Assembly: GCF_000499845.2 (NCBI RefSeq)
Contig: NC_023758.2
Location: forward strand, 2,402,811 to 2,466,810
Direction of reading: 5' to 3'
Length of the DNA stretch: 64,000 nt
From: Phaseolus vulgaris
Lineage: Eukaryota > Streptophyta > Magnoliopsida > Fabales > Fabaceae
Shown: in pieces, positions 1-12,608 of the stretch
Layout: every line of letters begins with the position of its first letter
Position numbering within the stretch: the stretch's first letter is position 1
Position numbers and translations under genes: made by a program
The notes under the pieces: generated by a model
What the model was told of the DNA's origin: nothing
What the model saw: only the letters and a program-made list of their open reading frames with translations
Databases searched by the model: none

Positions 1-615
1 ATATTATGCAAACAAAAAGAAAAAGATTTTGTTAACATAATAAAAAGTAACATACTTGACAAACCAATAATATAATAATATTTTAAATTAAAAAATAAAT
101 TAAATATAATTAAAATATTAATTTACTTGTTATGGAGGATATGTTTATTACTCTGATATGAAAATATGAGCACCCAAAAAAAAAAAAGTATATTTAAAGT
201 TATTGTTTAAAAAAAGTTCAAACTACAAGAAGAAGTTGTTGAACAAAATTGCTTTCTCGTGTCTGTAATTTCTGTCACTAAACCGTCTCTATCAACCCAC
301 AAGAAAATGAAACCATCTTTAAGCACTTGAAACGTGTAGTTTCTTTCTTTGGGCACTGCTTAATAAAGTCAAATAACAAAATCAAACTTATATATAAACA
401 GGCCATGGGACAAAATTCATACATATTTGATTGTCTAACTTAAACAGTCAAAGACCAATGACCAACTCTTTCTTCGGAACCACACATCAATTATTTAATT
501 AAGGAAACAAACTAGATCATGTTTGATTAGGAATTGTGCTACAATAAGAAATGACCAATACATAAGGGAATCAAAGAAAATCCTGACTAAGGCAAGAAAA
601 TGAATTAGTGTATGA
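1..615. other. AT-rich sequence downstream of the GDSL gene
   Basis: No convincing reading frame is present. The part next to position 616 lies downstream of the GDSL lipase stop codon on the minus strand and probably includes its 3' untranslated region. The rest is AT-rich with A-runs, and I see no transposon ends or RNA gene. Confidence 0.6.
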
Positions 616-2084
616 TCAAAGATCCATAAGTTGTCTAAGATTGATCGGAGATATGAATCTCTTGCCTCCATTAATAAGCTGTTTGGCAAGTATTACGTTG
701 GCTGCTTCACTTGGGTGATACTGATCCCAGAAAACATGTTTTTCCCTATCTGAACACAAGCTAGATGTTGGTACACAAGGGATTATCCCTGCAACCTGAC
801 CCCCACTTCCAATGCCGCAGCAACCTCTACTTGCTGTCGTAAATCCTGCAAAAAAATATCATAAACATGCATGCATATATAGTAATTGATCTCTTGTGTA
901 AAATGCTTTCAACACTAAATTATTACCATATTTTTTATAATTTACAATCAGTTCCGACACTAAATCGTAGACATTGGCGAGGACGAAGGTAGCTCCGGGG
1001 AGGTTGCCATTTAGCTCACCAACCAAATCCTTCAATCGAGCATTGTACTGGGTTGCAAGGTTATTAGCCAAATCCACACAATCTTCATCATCAAGCTCGT
1101 TTAAAATCCTCTGGTAAGGTATGCATCCTATTGGCCCAACGTTGCTGATGACAAACTTCCGAGCATCCAGTTGGTAAAGTCTCTAGCATACCATCATAAA
1201 ATCATATTAACTTTCACGTGTTTCAAAGAGATAAAAGTTCAATAAGTTAATTTTAGATTGAGGTGTTTACGTAAAGTTGGATCCTGAAATGATTAATCAT
1301 GTCATCCACAAAAGCATCTGGGTTTTGAGAAACTCTAACTCCAGTGGAAACCAAAGGAAGAAGATAGTTGTTTAAGAAATCGTTGGACCCAACAATGACG
1401 GAGAACAAGGATTTCTTCATTACGTAATCTCTCGCCTCCGATTCGCCAAGCAACTTGTTAATCTGTTTTCTTGTTATGTTGAAGTAATCAATTTGAATAT
1501 CCATTCCGAGCCTATTGGTCTGAGAAAACAAATTCATGCAACGTAAGATGGAATAGTCACATACCAATCACATAAACAGCAGAGTTAAAAAATACTGACA
1601 AATAAGCTTCCTGTAGCATTTAGAATCCCTCCTCCTCCTGAAGCATAGTTCACTCCATTGAGTATGGTTTTCCCAGTTGTGTTTGGTGCCAAATATGGAA
1701 CAGCATAATTTGCTTGTCCCAATTCCTCTCCTAAGAAGGTTAAAAAGCCAATAAAAAGATAGAAATCAAATGGTAAATAAAAGAAAAGGTTACAGCAGCA
1801 TTTGTGACAGAAAATAAGATTTTACCTACAATATCACCAATGGTTCTTCCATTGGTGAAACGCCCAGTTGGGTTTCCTCCAGAGGCCTTGAAATCAATTC
1901 CATTGGGGGGAACGTTTGCCTTGGAAAGAGTTGAAAGATAGTTGTTGTTTCCTGCATCTGCCAGCGAGTCCCCAAAGATGAAAGAAGCTGCTAACTTACC
2001 ATTCTCAGCAGCAACATTTCCTTGAAACCTCATAATGACAAGCAAAAGCAAAAGTGCAAAGCTGGTTTGATATTTCAACGCCAT
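616..2084 (-). CDS. GDSL esterase/lipase, secreted, five exons
   Basis: A serine hydrolase of the plant GDSL (SGNH) lipase family, expected to cleave ester bonds in lipids or other acyl esters outside the cell. My exon model on the minus strand is 2084-1826, 1730-1600, 1519-1271, 1182-927 and 845-616, with GT-AG junctions and matching phases, giving 374 residues, normal for the family. Residues 1-26 are a hydrophobic signal peptide. The nucleophile block FGDSLADAG has Ser40, the GVNYASGGGG stretch is block II, VGSND (Asn176-Asp177) is block III, and WDQYHPSE carries Asp339 and His342 of the catalytic dyad. All catalytic blocks are intact, so it looks functional. An AT-rich TATA-like stretch lies near 2167-2177, about 85 bases upstream of the ATG. 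The exact substrate cannot be read from sequence. Confidence 0.93.
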
Positions 2085-5000
2085 AGCTTAGTTTATGTTC
2101 CACCACTTCTTTTCAAGGCACAGTTGCAAAGAGGCAAAACTAAAGCTTCTAAGGAGCTTAGTTCATTATATTGTATATGGTTTGATCACTTTTATCATTT
2201 TTGTTTTAAATAATGGAAAGAAGTTGACAGAGAACAACAAATTTCATGTGGTAGGTGATCAACATATGTGGATGTGAGGATTTCTCAATATGGTGTTGAT
2301 GCAATAAGCTACTCCAGCAATTCAAAGTCACAGGGGTGCCATATATGGTGATGACGTACAGAAGGTCAAGGAGTGACACTGTTGGTGAAGAAGATTGTAG
2401 GGATTAATTAGATTAGGTGTTGTTTGGTCACCATATCTAAAAGCAAGGTTACATTGAGAATTTAGAAGCAATGTGGCTATACCTTAAGTTCATGGTGTGT
2501 GGTATTTACTGTCCATCTGTATCCAACAACTTAGGACTTAAGAGACACATATTCTGCTGATAAGACAATGTATAAAATTGACGGTGTAATTTTTTTTATT
2601 ACATATCATAAGTTACGTACCCCTATAGTATTGATTTTTTAAAATAGTTAATATATTTAAATAATAGTTTATTTTTAATATTGTTATTCCTTTTTAATAT
2701 AACTTTATTGCACATCAAATAGACAATTCATAATATTTTTTCAATTTAACCAACCACCATACAAATATAGAGAGCCCAAACTATTTCCTAAATCACACCG
2801 GTAATTTTGCTTCTGCATCTGTCGTTGTACATTTTTTTTTATTCTTGGGTGCACTCATATTCTCTGTCTTTTATTTTTTTTTATAAATTACGTTGGATAG
2901 TTTTTAATTATTTGTCTTCATACAATAACTATTTTTAATAGTACAAATGCTGTTGACACGATAAATAGAATTTTTAATTTATTATATATATATATATTAA
3001 ACATTTGTTTCTAAATTTATTCTTAAAAAATCATTTACAATATTTAAAAATAGAAAAATTTAAGTGTGTTTTAAGAAAGTAAGTGTGTTGTTTCTTCTTT
3101 TATTCTTAAAAAATGATTTACAATATTTAAAAATAGAAAATTTTAATTGTGTTTTAAACGTGTGGGGATTTATTTCATGAACTGCATTTGATTGAATTAA
3201 ATTTGATTTACAATTTTAATTTTTATATTTGAATTACCAAAAAAACTAGATCACAAAATTATGATTATAAATGGAATTTCAACTTAATTAATTTTATCAG
3301 TATATTATTCATATAGATATACTGTATAATTTTTTGAGTAAATTTTAAAATTTATATATTAAATTAACGAACAACTAAAATATTCGAGTTTAATATGAAG
3401 CTTTTATAAAAAAATAAAATAAAAAACTAAAACATTCGCAATAAACTACGTATCGATAAAACTATAATGCTACGAAAATAGAATTAGCTTTTTTTTTTTT
3501 AATTTCAGTTCTAATTATAAAAACATATTTTTAGATTCAGAATAATCTATGTTTTCCGCTTTAAATATTAAATTTTTTAGTAAAGAATTTTTTTGAAAAA
3601 ACACTGACATGCCTTATGTTGTATAGAAATGGTATTCGTATTTTTTCGAAAGTATATTTATTTTAAGCATAATAAAAACAGAAAAAAAGTATAGTGAAAA
3701 AAAGAATAAGATATAACCATAGATGCCATTATAAAAGAAATGATAGATATAAAGAAACTTTTTTGAAGGATTAGTAAATGAATAAAATGCATAGAACATT
3801 TATTAAAATTTGTTTATAAAATTGTCTGAATATATTTTTCCTTTCCCCGTGTCACACATAAATTTTATGTTGACGTTAAATTAAATGATAATGGATAGAT
3901 GATAATATAAGAATAAATATAATGAATAGTATAAATAATATGTTGAAATTTTGTTAAGTTGTTATTTTTATTATAGATTACATATATGATTTATTTTATG
4001 CAATATACTTTTACATTTTTAAATATTTGTATATAAAGTGGTTTTTATTGTTATTAATAAAATACCAAAACTGCTTTTGACTAATACAAATTCATAACAT
4101 GGTAGCATAATTTTCTTAATAAGAAATATTAAGTACATCTTATCAAACTCCATAAATAGTTAATGTACATTCACTTACTTTCTTTTAGAAATAAATATAC
4201 TAATAAGTTAAACCATAAATATTTTATACACGTTAAATATATTTTAAGATAATTTTAATTATAACTTAATGCCTCTTGTCTAAAAAAACATGCAAACTCT
4301 TGTATGAAATTTATAATTAAATTTTTTTATTTGAGAGTGACAACTCGTTTCAATTAAGTATAACCTTTTTATTTTATTTTAACTTTACCATTTGGTGAAG
4401 AGAAGCAATAATTGATATTATTATACTAGACTAAAACAACTCTTAATCCTTTATTCTATTGTTATGATTTTTATTTTATTTTTAACCTTAAATTTGAGTA
4501 AATTTTTATGTCTTCCTTGTTTGAAAAGTATATAGTTAGTATTTTATTTTCTAATACTGTTTTAAATTGCCAATAAACTAACAAAATCAAAATAACCCAA
4601 TTTTAAGTGTCAGAGAACTAAAACATACTTTATAAACTTTTACTAAAACTTCCTCCATTATGACTTTTTTCAATTAAAAAATATGATTTTAATCAAATTT
4701 TAATTTTACTTTTCTAACCCATAGGCTAAGATGATAATAATAATTAATTACAATTAATAATATTATTTAATATTAAAACTCAATTATATATTTTAATTGT
4801 CAATTTAATGTTATATTTTGTCATTTCATTATGATTATTTTTCATATTTTATTATTAAAGACAGTTTTTACATATTTTATTGTTATATTTTAAATTTTTA
4901 CCATGTTATCTCTATATTAAATATTTAATATCATGATAACATATTACTAAAACAATAAACAACTTCAAAATGATGATGTTTGGTAAAAAAATGTAAGAAA

Positions 5001-5249
5001 ATTACATCTTAAAACATTCTTTGATCAACGTATAATAATTAATAATATAAAAATAAATATTTAACATTCAACATATAAAGTAAAATATTTTAGAAATAAA
5101 ATTGATAAAATAAAAAACCACAGTATAAAGTATTGTGCTTAAGAGAAAGATTTAGATTTTGTCTTCAGTGATTTCCCTCTTTCTTCCCCGACCGTTGTGC
5201 TGTTTCGTGCTCTATTGTAACTCCAACTTGAATTCAAATTCTGGTAGCC
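2085..5249. other. Intergenic region between divergent GDSL and CDCA7-like genes
   Basis: The first few hundred bases should hold the GDSL promoter, and roughly 5160-5249 should be the 5' untranslated region of the zinc-finger gene. The middle is extremely AT-rich, with no reading frame worth calling and one short tandem duplication (3017-3157). I see no transposon ends. Confidence 0.55.
3017..3157. repeat. Imperfect 83-bp tandem duplication
   Basis: The segment beginning TTATTCTTAAAAAAT at 3017 recurs at 3100 with only a few changes, including the following tract of A-rich sequence and the GTGTTTTAA motif. The period is 83 bases and the second copy is slightly truncated. It is simple AT-rich intergenic DNA with no visible function. 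Confidence 0.6.
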
Positions 5250-8200
5250 ATGCCCGCTCTCAGGAAGCAAACCCTAACGGCGGAATCCGACGCCGTGGCC
5301 AACGACGTCGTGTCTCACCAACCTAAGATCTCCGATTACGAGCTCTCCAGAGAGCAGAGAATCCGCGAAAACCGTGAGAGAATGGGAAAGTTGGGCATCT
5401 TCGACATTTCCCTCAGCCTCAAGAACAACAAATCCCACCGAGCTGCATCTAGATCCTATTCCTCCCGCAAACCCAAAACCCCACCTTCTCTCAAGCCTTC
5501 CGCCCCCATTCGCCGCTCTTCCAGGTTCTAATCCCAACCATCTAGCATGCAATGCATAATTTTGTTTATTTTTCCCTTAATTTTGAAACTTCTTTCCAGA
5601 TTGCAGAATGTGACTCCTGTTAGTTACACTGAAGTTCCTGTCAAGAAAGCTGAGTTTGCGGAACGTAGAAGGGTGGTGATAGAAGAAGGTGCCAAGCCTG
5701 AGGTGTACACTGATGAACACCTGAAGCTCTTGGGGAACACCCAGAAACCCTGGACGCTCTTCGTTGATGGTTGTGGAAAAGATGGAAAGCGAATCTATGA
5801 CTCCGTCCGTGGCAAAACTTGCCATCAGTGCAGGTTGGTTAAGTCACTAAATTAAATTGCTACTCTACTGTGTGAAGTCAATATTAAGTGGAGTGCTACC
5901 ATCACATCCTCTAAGGAAGATATCACGCTCTTTATTGTTAGTTTGCATTTTTTAGAAATCACAATATCACTACAATGGTGTTCCAGAGTAAATTGGTAGT
6001 CGCATTGTATTCAAAGGAAGATATCTGCGGCTTTTACAGAAGTAAAAAAAAGAGAGAGTATATCGGTAGCATTTTTAGTTGTTCTTGAGTTGTTGGTTAA
6101 GAGGTGTACTGGCTGTCTGCCATGAATTTGTGTTTAGTATTTGTTTAAATGTTTGAATACTACTTTCCAGACATGCTTTTCAATTGCGGGTAACATGATG
6201 CTGATTTTTGCCTTAAAATAAAACACCACTATTTTTATTGTGCACTTGTGTATGATAGTGGTGGCACTTGGAACAGTAAGAGTGTGTTGTTTACTTACTG
6301 TATTTTTTCCAAACATAATCGAGTTTGAAAGACTTTTTTGATAGACTTTGCCTTTTCTCTTTTTGTATGATCTTTCTTTGCTAATAACTATTTTTGCCAT
6401 GTTCTCATTTATGAGATAAATTTAATTTTAGGGTCTAGTGGTCTTCATTTTTTTTTTCTCCATGAACTTTCTCATTGGATTAAAATATTGTTTTGTAGGC
6501 AAAAAACACTTGGTTATCGGACATGTTGTAGCCAATGTAACATGGTCCAGGGGCAGTTTTGTGGAGATTGCTTGTATATGAGGTATGCCTTCTAACCTGA
6601 GTTTGTTTCCTCTAACATGGTGAGAGATGCCACAGTCTCTATCTACATTGTGCTGATTTGGTAGGATATTTATAGACAAATAAGGATAATGTTGAATGAT
6701 TGATGCTGTAATATTGTATTGTAACCGATATCTTTTGCGTGATTTCTTATTAGTTAATAATGGGGTAAAATCTTTTATGACAGTGCACTGCATGCTTAAT
6801 CTCTCATAATAAAGACTGAAGTTAGGTTAGATTTGGTTACAAACACAGGGTTTTCTTCTCTTAAACAGGGAGCAGATTCCCTAACATTCACAACACTAGG
6901 GTGCAGTTAGAGAGTTTTCATCCAATGGATGGATTCACTCAGGATTTTGACATGTGTCCTATTTTTTCTCTTTCATCATTTATCTATTGAGTATCACTTT
7001 CTATTAAATCCTTCATTTTTTTTAATCTTTGCCCAAGTTTTTACCATTTTCCAGGGATTATAGTCTGGAATATCCCGGAAGTCTCCTTTCATGTATCCAA
7101 TTATATCTCTGATCTGATATCAATTACATCATAGCATTCTGTTCATAAATTAAAAACAACTTTATTTTAATTCAAGAAATTTCTGTGTAGACAATTTAGT
7201 GGAATTGTTGATAACAGTTTGTGATTTACGTATATATTATTGGAGATTGAATCTTGGTCAATCTAATTTAACAGAGAAAATGGCACAAGTAGTAAAACAC
7301 TCATTTAGTTTTGTAGTCTAGTTGTTGATAACTAGTTGAGATTTTTCTATATGACCTTGGAGATTGAATCTTGGTAAATCTATGTAACTGTGGATAAAAT
7401 GGCACAAGTAGAAAAGCACTACCGAAGAGCTTTTCTCAAGGATATCTGAATGTGGGCAGCTGCCGGAGTACATGGTGCTTTAAGCTGGTCTCTACCTTTT
7501 ACCTCTGCACTGCAAGAGTTTTGCCCACTACAAACCTCAAACTACAGAACTTCCTCTTTGACGGAGTTGGCAACCTAATTCCCTTTACAAGTCTGTAACC
7601 ACAACTCATATATCATTTATAACTGTTACTTATAACCAGTAACTTCCTATTCCAAAATTAGTATGTGACTGCCCGGTAACTTTGTAATATAGAATTAAAT
7701 AACTGTCTAAATCAGGTGTTGGCCTATCGTTGCCCGATTTATATTATCTTCAAGATAGAGATTTGGGCTTCAGATGTTTGCGGTTGATCACTTTGTTAAT
7801 TAAGCTACTGTCATAATCATTTGACAAATAATTGATAAATTGTTTTTATTGAAACATATAACTGGAGTTATGATATATCTACCAATGATTCAAGGTATTA
7901 TCAAAGGCTAATCTTAAATGTGCATACATCCATACACAGTTGAAACTTTCAGGATTGATGCTACATGACTGCCCAGAATCATATCCAGGAAATTCTTCGA
8001 TTATGCTTTGAATATTCTGTCTGGAATCTTTTATCCTTAAATATTCAGTAAATTATTATACTTCATATTTAAGAAACCATTCCTGGTAACCCGTTGTTAT
8101 TTCTTGAAATTTATGGTTTCTCCTGATGCTCTGACCCCATTCCTTCTTTTTCATTATTCTTTTGTAGATATGGGGAGCATGTACTCGAAGCCTTACAGAA

Positions 8201-8776
8201 TCCAACTTGGCTATGCCCTGTTTGTCGTGGAATTTGCAACTGTAGCTTATGCCGTCAAGCAAAAGGATGGGCCCCAACTGGCCCTTTATATAAAAAGGTT
8301 ACTTCTAATTCTTGACCTAAATTTATATTACCATAAAGTTCTTTCTCCGGAGATTGAAATTGAAGCTAACCTCAAATTTCTCCCTATTTTAGATATCGGC
8401 ATTGGAATACAAATCAGTTGCACACTACCTTATTCAAACCCGTCGAGCAGAAATTGACTTGGAGAAAAATTCAGATGCTTCCAATCCAGTTTCAGTAAAA
8501 AGATCACTACCCTTCTCTGAGGTCAATGAGAATAATTTGGGATCATTGAAGCCTCTAGCTGAAACTGAAGGTGTTGGTGCTGAGGTTTCTACAAAGAGAC
8601 TGCTTTTCTCTAATGAGCAAGATCAGCTTGAAAAAATTGAGTGTTTGCATACTCCGAAACCTCTCCAGCTTGAAAAAAAGGAGTGTTCAGATACCATGAA
8701 GCCACTCGCTTCTTCCTCCAAACCCAGCTCGGACAGCATTGCCGGAAGACTTAGGTCCAGGTTCAAAAAATCATGA
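5250..8776 (+). CDS. CDCA7-like 4CXXC (R1-type) zinc-finger protein
   Basis: A nuclear protein with the cysteine-rich zf-4CXXC_R1 domain shared with CDCA7, the partner of the HELLS/DDM1 chromatin remodeller. A chromatin or DNA-methylation role is the family expectation, not something the sequence proves. Exons: 5250-5524, 5600-5833, 6499-6582, 8168-8297 and 8393-8776, all with GT-AG junctions and consistent phases, giving 368 residues. The domain spans Cys166 to about Cys226: CHQC, CCSQC, CGDC, CPVC and CNCSLC pairs, with the hallmark [11 protein letters not shown] and [15 protein letters not shown]. The N-terminus is basic and Ser/Pro-rich. The C-terminal 120 residues are low-complexity, with two near-repeats ([15 protein letters not shown] and [11 protein letters not shown]) and a basic end. 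Intron 3 is long (1.6 kb). A paralogue of unknown function within the same family is the main alternative. Confidence 0.9.
7196..7420. repeat. Diverged direct duplication inside intron 3 of the CDCA7-like gene
   Basis: Two copies of about 107 bases start near 7196 and 7313. They share TTGTTGATAAC, GGAGATTGAATCTTGG and AAATGGCACAAGTAG in the same order and spacing. Scattered substitutions and a few small indels show the duplication is old. It lies wholly within the intron. Confidence 0.65.
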
Positions 8777-8806
8777 AGATTTTCTTTTTCTTTTTCTACC
8801 TGTAAC

Positions 8807-8976
8807 CTGGGATATATGTGCTTTCCAGTAGAAAGCATTAATATTAAAATAGCTGGAGTTGGTAATTGGGATGGAAACCTTTTTTGTTGTTCTGGGATAT
8901 ATGTGCTTTCCAGTAGAAAGCATTAATATTAAAATAGCTGGAGTTGGTAATTGGGATGAAAACCTTTTTTGTTGTT
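8807..8976. repeat. 85-bp tandem duplication in the 3' flank of the CDCA7-like gene
   Basis: The unit beginning CTGGGATATATGTGC at 8807 is repeated at 8892, almost base for base (one G/A change in GGGATGGAAACC). It starts 31 bases after the stop codon at 8776, so it probably lies in the 3' untranslated region. The near identity points to a recent slip or unequal exchange. Confidence 0.85.
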
Positions 8977-10340
8977 GTAACACAGCGCAGATACATTACT
9001 GTAGTTTGAATTTATAACATGGTAGTTGAATGTTTTCAAATACCTCTTATGCCATAGTACACAAGTACTCTTTTATCATGGTATTTAAATTCCAAATACC
9101 TCTTATAATTTGAATTTCTTAGTTTTCTGTTTGTTGAGTTGCCTGAAAACAGATGTAGAAGATAATCCGTGTGAATGCCATTCGCTTCCTTTACTGATCT
9201 AAAAGATAATTTTTATTTAAATCATATTGTCACCAGTTTACGTCAAAAAGATAGTTTATAAACTGATAGTATTTTATTGTTTTTATGAAGTATTTTTTTC
9301 TGTTTCGTTTTTAGTGTCATTTAAGATTCTTTTCGTAAAAGAGGAACTAATATTTTCTTTTTGAACTTTTGAAAATGACATTTGAATAAGAACAAAATCT
9401 TTGAAAGATAAAGTTACTAGATAAGGTTGCTTAAGAAGACAGGAAATGTTAAATATTGTAAACATGCATTTGTTTTATTAATAAGTAATGATTTATTTCA
9501 AAAGTCATTAACAATAAATGTAAATTTAATACAATGATAATATTACTTTTAAAATTGAAAAATAGCAACTTAAGTTATTATGTTATAAATGCGTATTTTA
9601 AGGATTAAGGAGAGAAGGAAGTATAATTACTAAATTATCTTACCTTCTAGAGACCACTTGGCTTCTTTTAAAAAATGGTGGAAACACTGAATATTCTAAT
9701 ATTACTTTCTTCAGTGAGGCCTACGCCTAGTGCCTATCTTCTCAAATGAGAGAATAAAGACAAGATAATTAATATTTCAAAGAAAAAAAAAGTGGAAAAA
9801 AATAAAATGGAATCGATGAATACTTAAGCCAGAAGTATGCAGTAAAATGTTTATTCATATTCTGTAAAATATGCGGAACAAACTATAGTGTTTCTCACCA
9901 AATTGCTTTGAATCAGTTAGACGATTTGAACATTTCAAGACGCAGGGTCAATTTTGCTGGGAGGATCTTATCAGAAGTTTAGTGCTTGCATACTTTTAGA
10001 GTATATCATTACCAATTGAATAACAAAAAAATCAATTGAAACAAATTGTGTCATGAATTTTATAAATGGCAAATTTAAGAGCAACAAGTTATTGTGAAAA
10101 ATTCCAGTACTGCAACTAAGCAGACTTCTGGAATTATTTGTTGAAGTCTAATCAGTGAAGCAGACTTTACATTAATCATGGACAAATAGTAAAAGTTTGA
10201 AACATTTGATTTCACGAACCTGATTCATCTAAGTCAAAAAGACAAATGGGGTGCACTGTTTTGCTAAGCTAAGCACAAGGAAAAAGGACATAAAACAAAT
10301 TTGGGGTAGCCTACTCAACACGGTCATTGTCATGGTCATG
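8977..10340. other. AT-rich intergenic region upstream of the broken P450 cluster
   Basis: No reading frame, RNA gene or transposon end that I can support. The last hundred bases correspond in position to the promoter and leader of the P450 gene whose broken copy starts at 10341. Confidence 0.5.
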
Positions 10341-11575
10341 GATGTTTAGCAGCTCCAAACACTATGCAAAGATCTGCGCTGTGCCTCAAGCAGCAGGAGC
10401 ATGGCCTATTGTTGGTCATTTGCACCTCTTCCGGGTTCATCAACTTACACACAAGACACTTGGGACGATGGCTGAGAAACTATGGACCAATTTTCACAAT
10501 AAAACTTGGTTCATACAAAGTTCTGGTGTTGAGTAGCTGGGAGATGGCCAAAGAGTGTTCTATGATAAAGCATTCTCCACACCTTCAACTCGGCAATGTT
10601 TGGCTCCGCTCCTCATGGACCCTATTGGCGTGAGATGAGAAAATTTGCCACTATTGAGCTTCTCTCTAACCAAAGGCTTCGATTGCTCAAGGATACAAGA
10701 ACATCTGAGTTAGAGGCTGCAGCAAGGGAGGGGTTTTGGTGGACATGAAGCGGTGGTTTGGGGATTTGACGCATAATATTATTCTGAGAATGGTGGGCGG
10801 GAAGCCATATTATGGGGCTAGTAGTGATGATTGTGCTGAAGGTGAAAGAGGAAGATGTAAGAAAGCTTACTGGTGCAAAGAAAACACATACAACGACTTT
10901 CTAGGCCGGTCAAACGAGAATCACGATAAATAAAAACGTTTATATTTTTATAAATATTTGATACATATTACACCAGTTGAAGGTTCAACCAGAATAATAT
11001 ACTAGTCTAGGACTTAAATTTTTCTAATTTTTTTTTTAACACGATATATTACACCAGTTAATCTATCCAATTAGGGTAATATATCACACTCTCACTTAAA
11101 TTTTTTTAAATGTCTTTTTTAGTGGAGGATGGTGCTAGAGGGACTTTATGAGTTTGTTTGGGGTGTTTGTCTTATCCGATGCAACTCCATTTCTGGGTTG
11201 GCTGGATAACAATGGATACAAAAAGGCTATGAAGAAAACAACAAGTGAAATAGACACTTTGGTTGAAGGGTGGCTGGGGAAACACAAAAGAAAGAGAGAA
11301 CTGAGTACAGATGGAAAGGAAGAACAGGGTGTCATGGGTGTTATGCAGAATGTTCTGCATGATCTTAAGGTTTCTGGTTATGATGCAGACACGATCATCA
11401 AGACTACTTGCCTGGTAAGTGTGTCCATATTTTTATATATAATAAATTCAAAAGGAACTAATTCAATACAAATCCATGACATATAGATAACATGACAGAG
11501 AACATTGGACTCACAAATTTAAAAGCCACCCCACTTGAAGTTCTTCTAATTCCACGTTTAGATACAAGTTTTACG
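10341..11575 (+). pseudogene. CYP82-like P450 pseudogene 1 (exon 1 plus a scrap of exon 2)
   Basis: The DNA matches the intact P450 at 25775-28155 over most of exon 1, but it is badly broken. ATG at 10341 is followed two codons later by TAG, and the membrane-anchor segment is missing. The [16 protein letters not shown] region is preserved from about 10383. A frameshift follows at GAGAAACTATGG (near 10475), with further small deletions around 10545-10620. A 269-bp insertion interrupts the gene at 10868-11136. Exon 1 sequence resumes at 11137 and reaches a normal donor at 11414/11415 after CTG. Then, after a short remnant of intron, only the last part of exon 2 is left (about 11488-11570, matching [19 protein letters not shown]). 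The I-helix, ExxR and heme-binding parts are gone, so no working enzyme is possible. Confidence 0.9.
10868..11136. mobile_element. Insertion in P450 pseudogene 1, possible small transposon
   Basis: Comparison with the intact P450 and with pseudogene 2 shows that about 269 bases are inserted between the codons for RRYKK-A and MRD. The trinucleotide GCT occurs on both sides (10865-10867 and 11134-11136), as expected for a 3-bp target duplication. Inside, the phrase ATATTACACCAGTT occurs twice about 81 bases apart with similar following sequence. The ends do not form a good inverted repeat, so the class is unknown; a decayed CACTA-type fragment is possible because that class makes 3-bp duplications. 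Confidence 0.45.
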
Positions 11576-12608
11576 AGGATTAGATTTTATTATGCTACTT
11601 TTCTCTAAATAAGGGCAAGAAGCCTCAACTCGAGGCTAATAAGAAGTTAAACGAAGCTACTATCTGTTGTTATAATAATTCTGCACTTGTGGTTCACATT
11701 CCTCAAGTTTTCCTTTTATATGTCATCCACAAACAGGATTATGCCAGAGAACCTAGTTTATAGCAGAAGCTTGATTGTATCGTCTATCTACTCTTGGCAT
11801 TCGCAGTAAAGTTGTAATTGCAGGTTGAGTATATATGCTAACATCAGAGTACTAAAGATTTTCGATACAGATATAGATATTTTCATTCTTACCTTTCATT
11901 CTTTTCATACTTAACCTAAAGGTGGTACATGCATGCAACTGGGTCTCTAGATCTGTCCATAACTCCACGTTTAAAGGAACTCATGGATAATAGATTTTAT
12001 TCTTTTAAATCTGTATAATAATAAAAAAGATAAGTAAAGGGTGATGATTAATTACATTTGCCTGTTAAAAAACATGATCCTATATTATTAGAACCACTAG
12101 TTGAATCAATGCTGATGCAAACATTGACTAAATGGTCCCTTCAAATCAGATTCGTGTATCATTTGCGAGCTTGAATTAAATCAGTAGCATGCATTTCATC
12201 CAATTCACATCCAGCAACTCTACCTCAACTGACATCCCTAGGCAGATGATAATGCACCATGAGTTAAATGGACAAATTCATTTTAATGTAATAAATTTAT
12301 GTCCTTTTCTTTTAATTTAAACTATCTTTTATGTATGTTTTTTTTTGCAATCACATGTTTCTTACTCTGTATCATATTTTTCAAATTTATATTTAATTAA
12401 TTATCCAATCAATACCTTGTTTTCTTTAATCAATATTAATAATAATGAAATATTTGTTCATCACTATTAGAATTATATTTTATTGATTAAATTCATTTTA
12501 AATTTTTTGAATTCAAAATTCCAATACCTGTATTTTTTATATTGTATGTTAATACCCATAAAGCAATCAACTTCCATGCATAAATAAGAGGCAATTCCTC
12601 TTTTGGGG
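11576..12608. other. Flank between the two broken P450 genes
   Basis: The first 250-300 bases resemble the 3' flank of the intact P450 (the region after 28155). A second tiny match to the P450 3' end, AACTCCACGTTTAAAG followed by TAGATTTTATT, lies at about 11961-12000, suggesting more than one round of partial duplication. The rest is AT-rich and featureless. Confidence 0.5.

Noticed and set aside
5274..5552. Open frame of 92 codons on the minus strand over exon 1 of the CDCA7-like gene
   Set aside because: It is a shadow of the real exon in another frame. It has no domain, and the plus-strand frame continues across good splice sites.
10327..10536. Treating the P450-like frames at 10.3-11.5 kb as a working gene with unusual exons
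   Set aside because: There is a stop two codons after the ATG, and frameshifts, an insertion and the loss of nearly all of exon 2 leave no heme-binding site.
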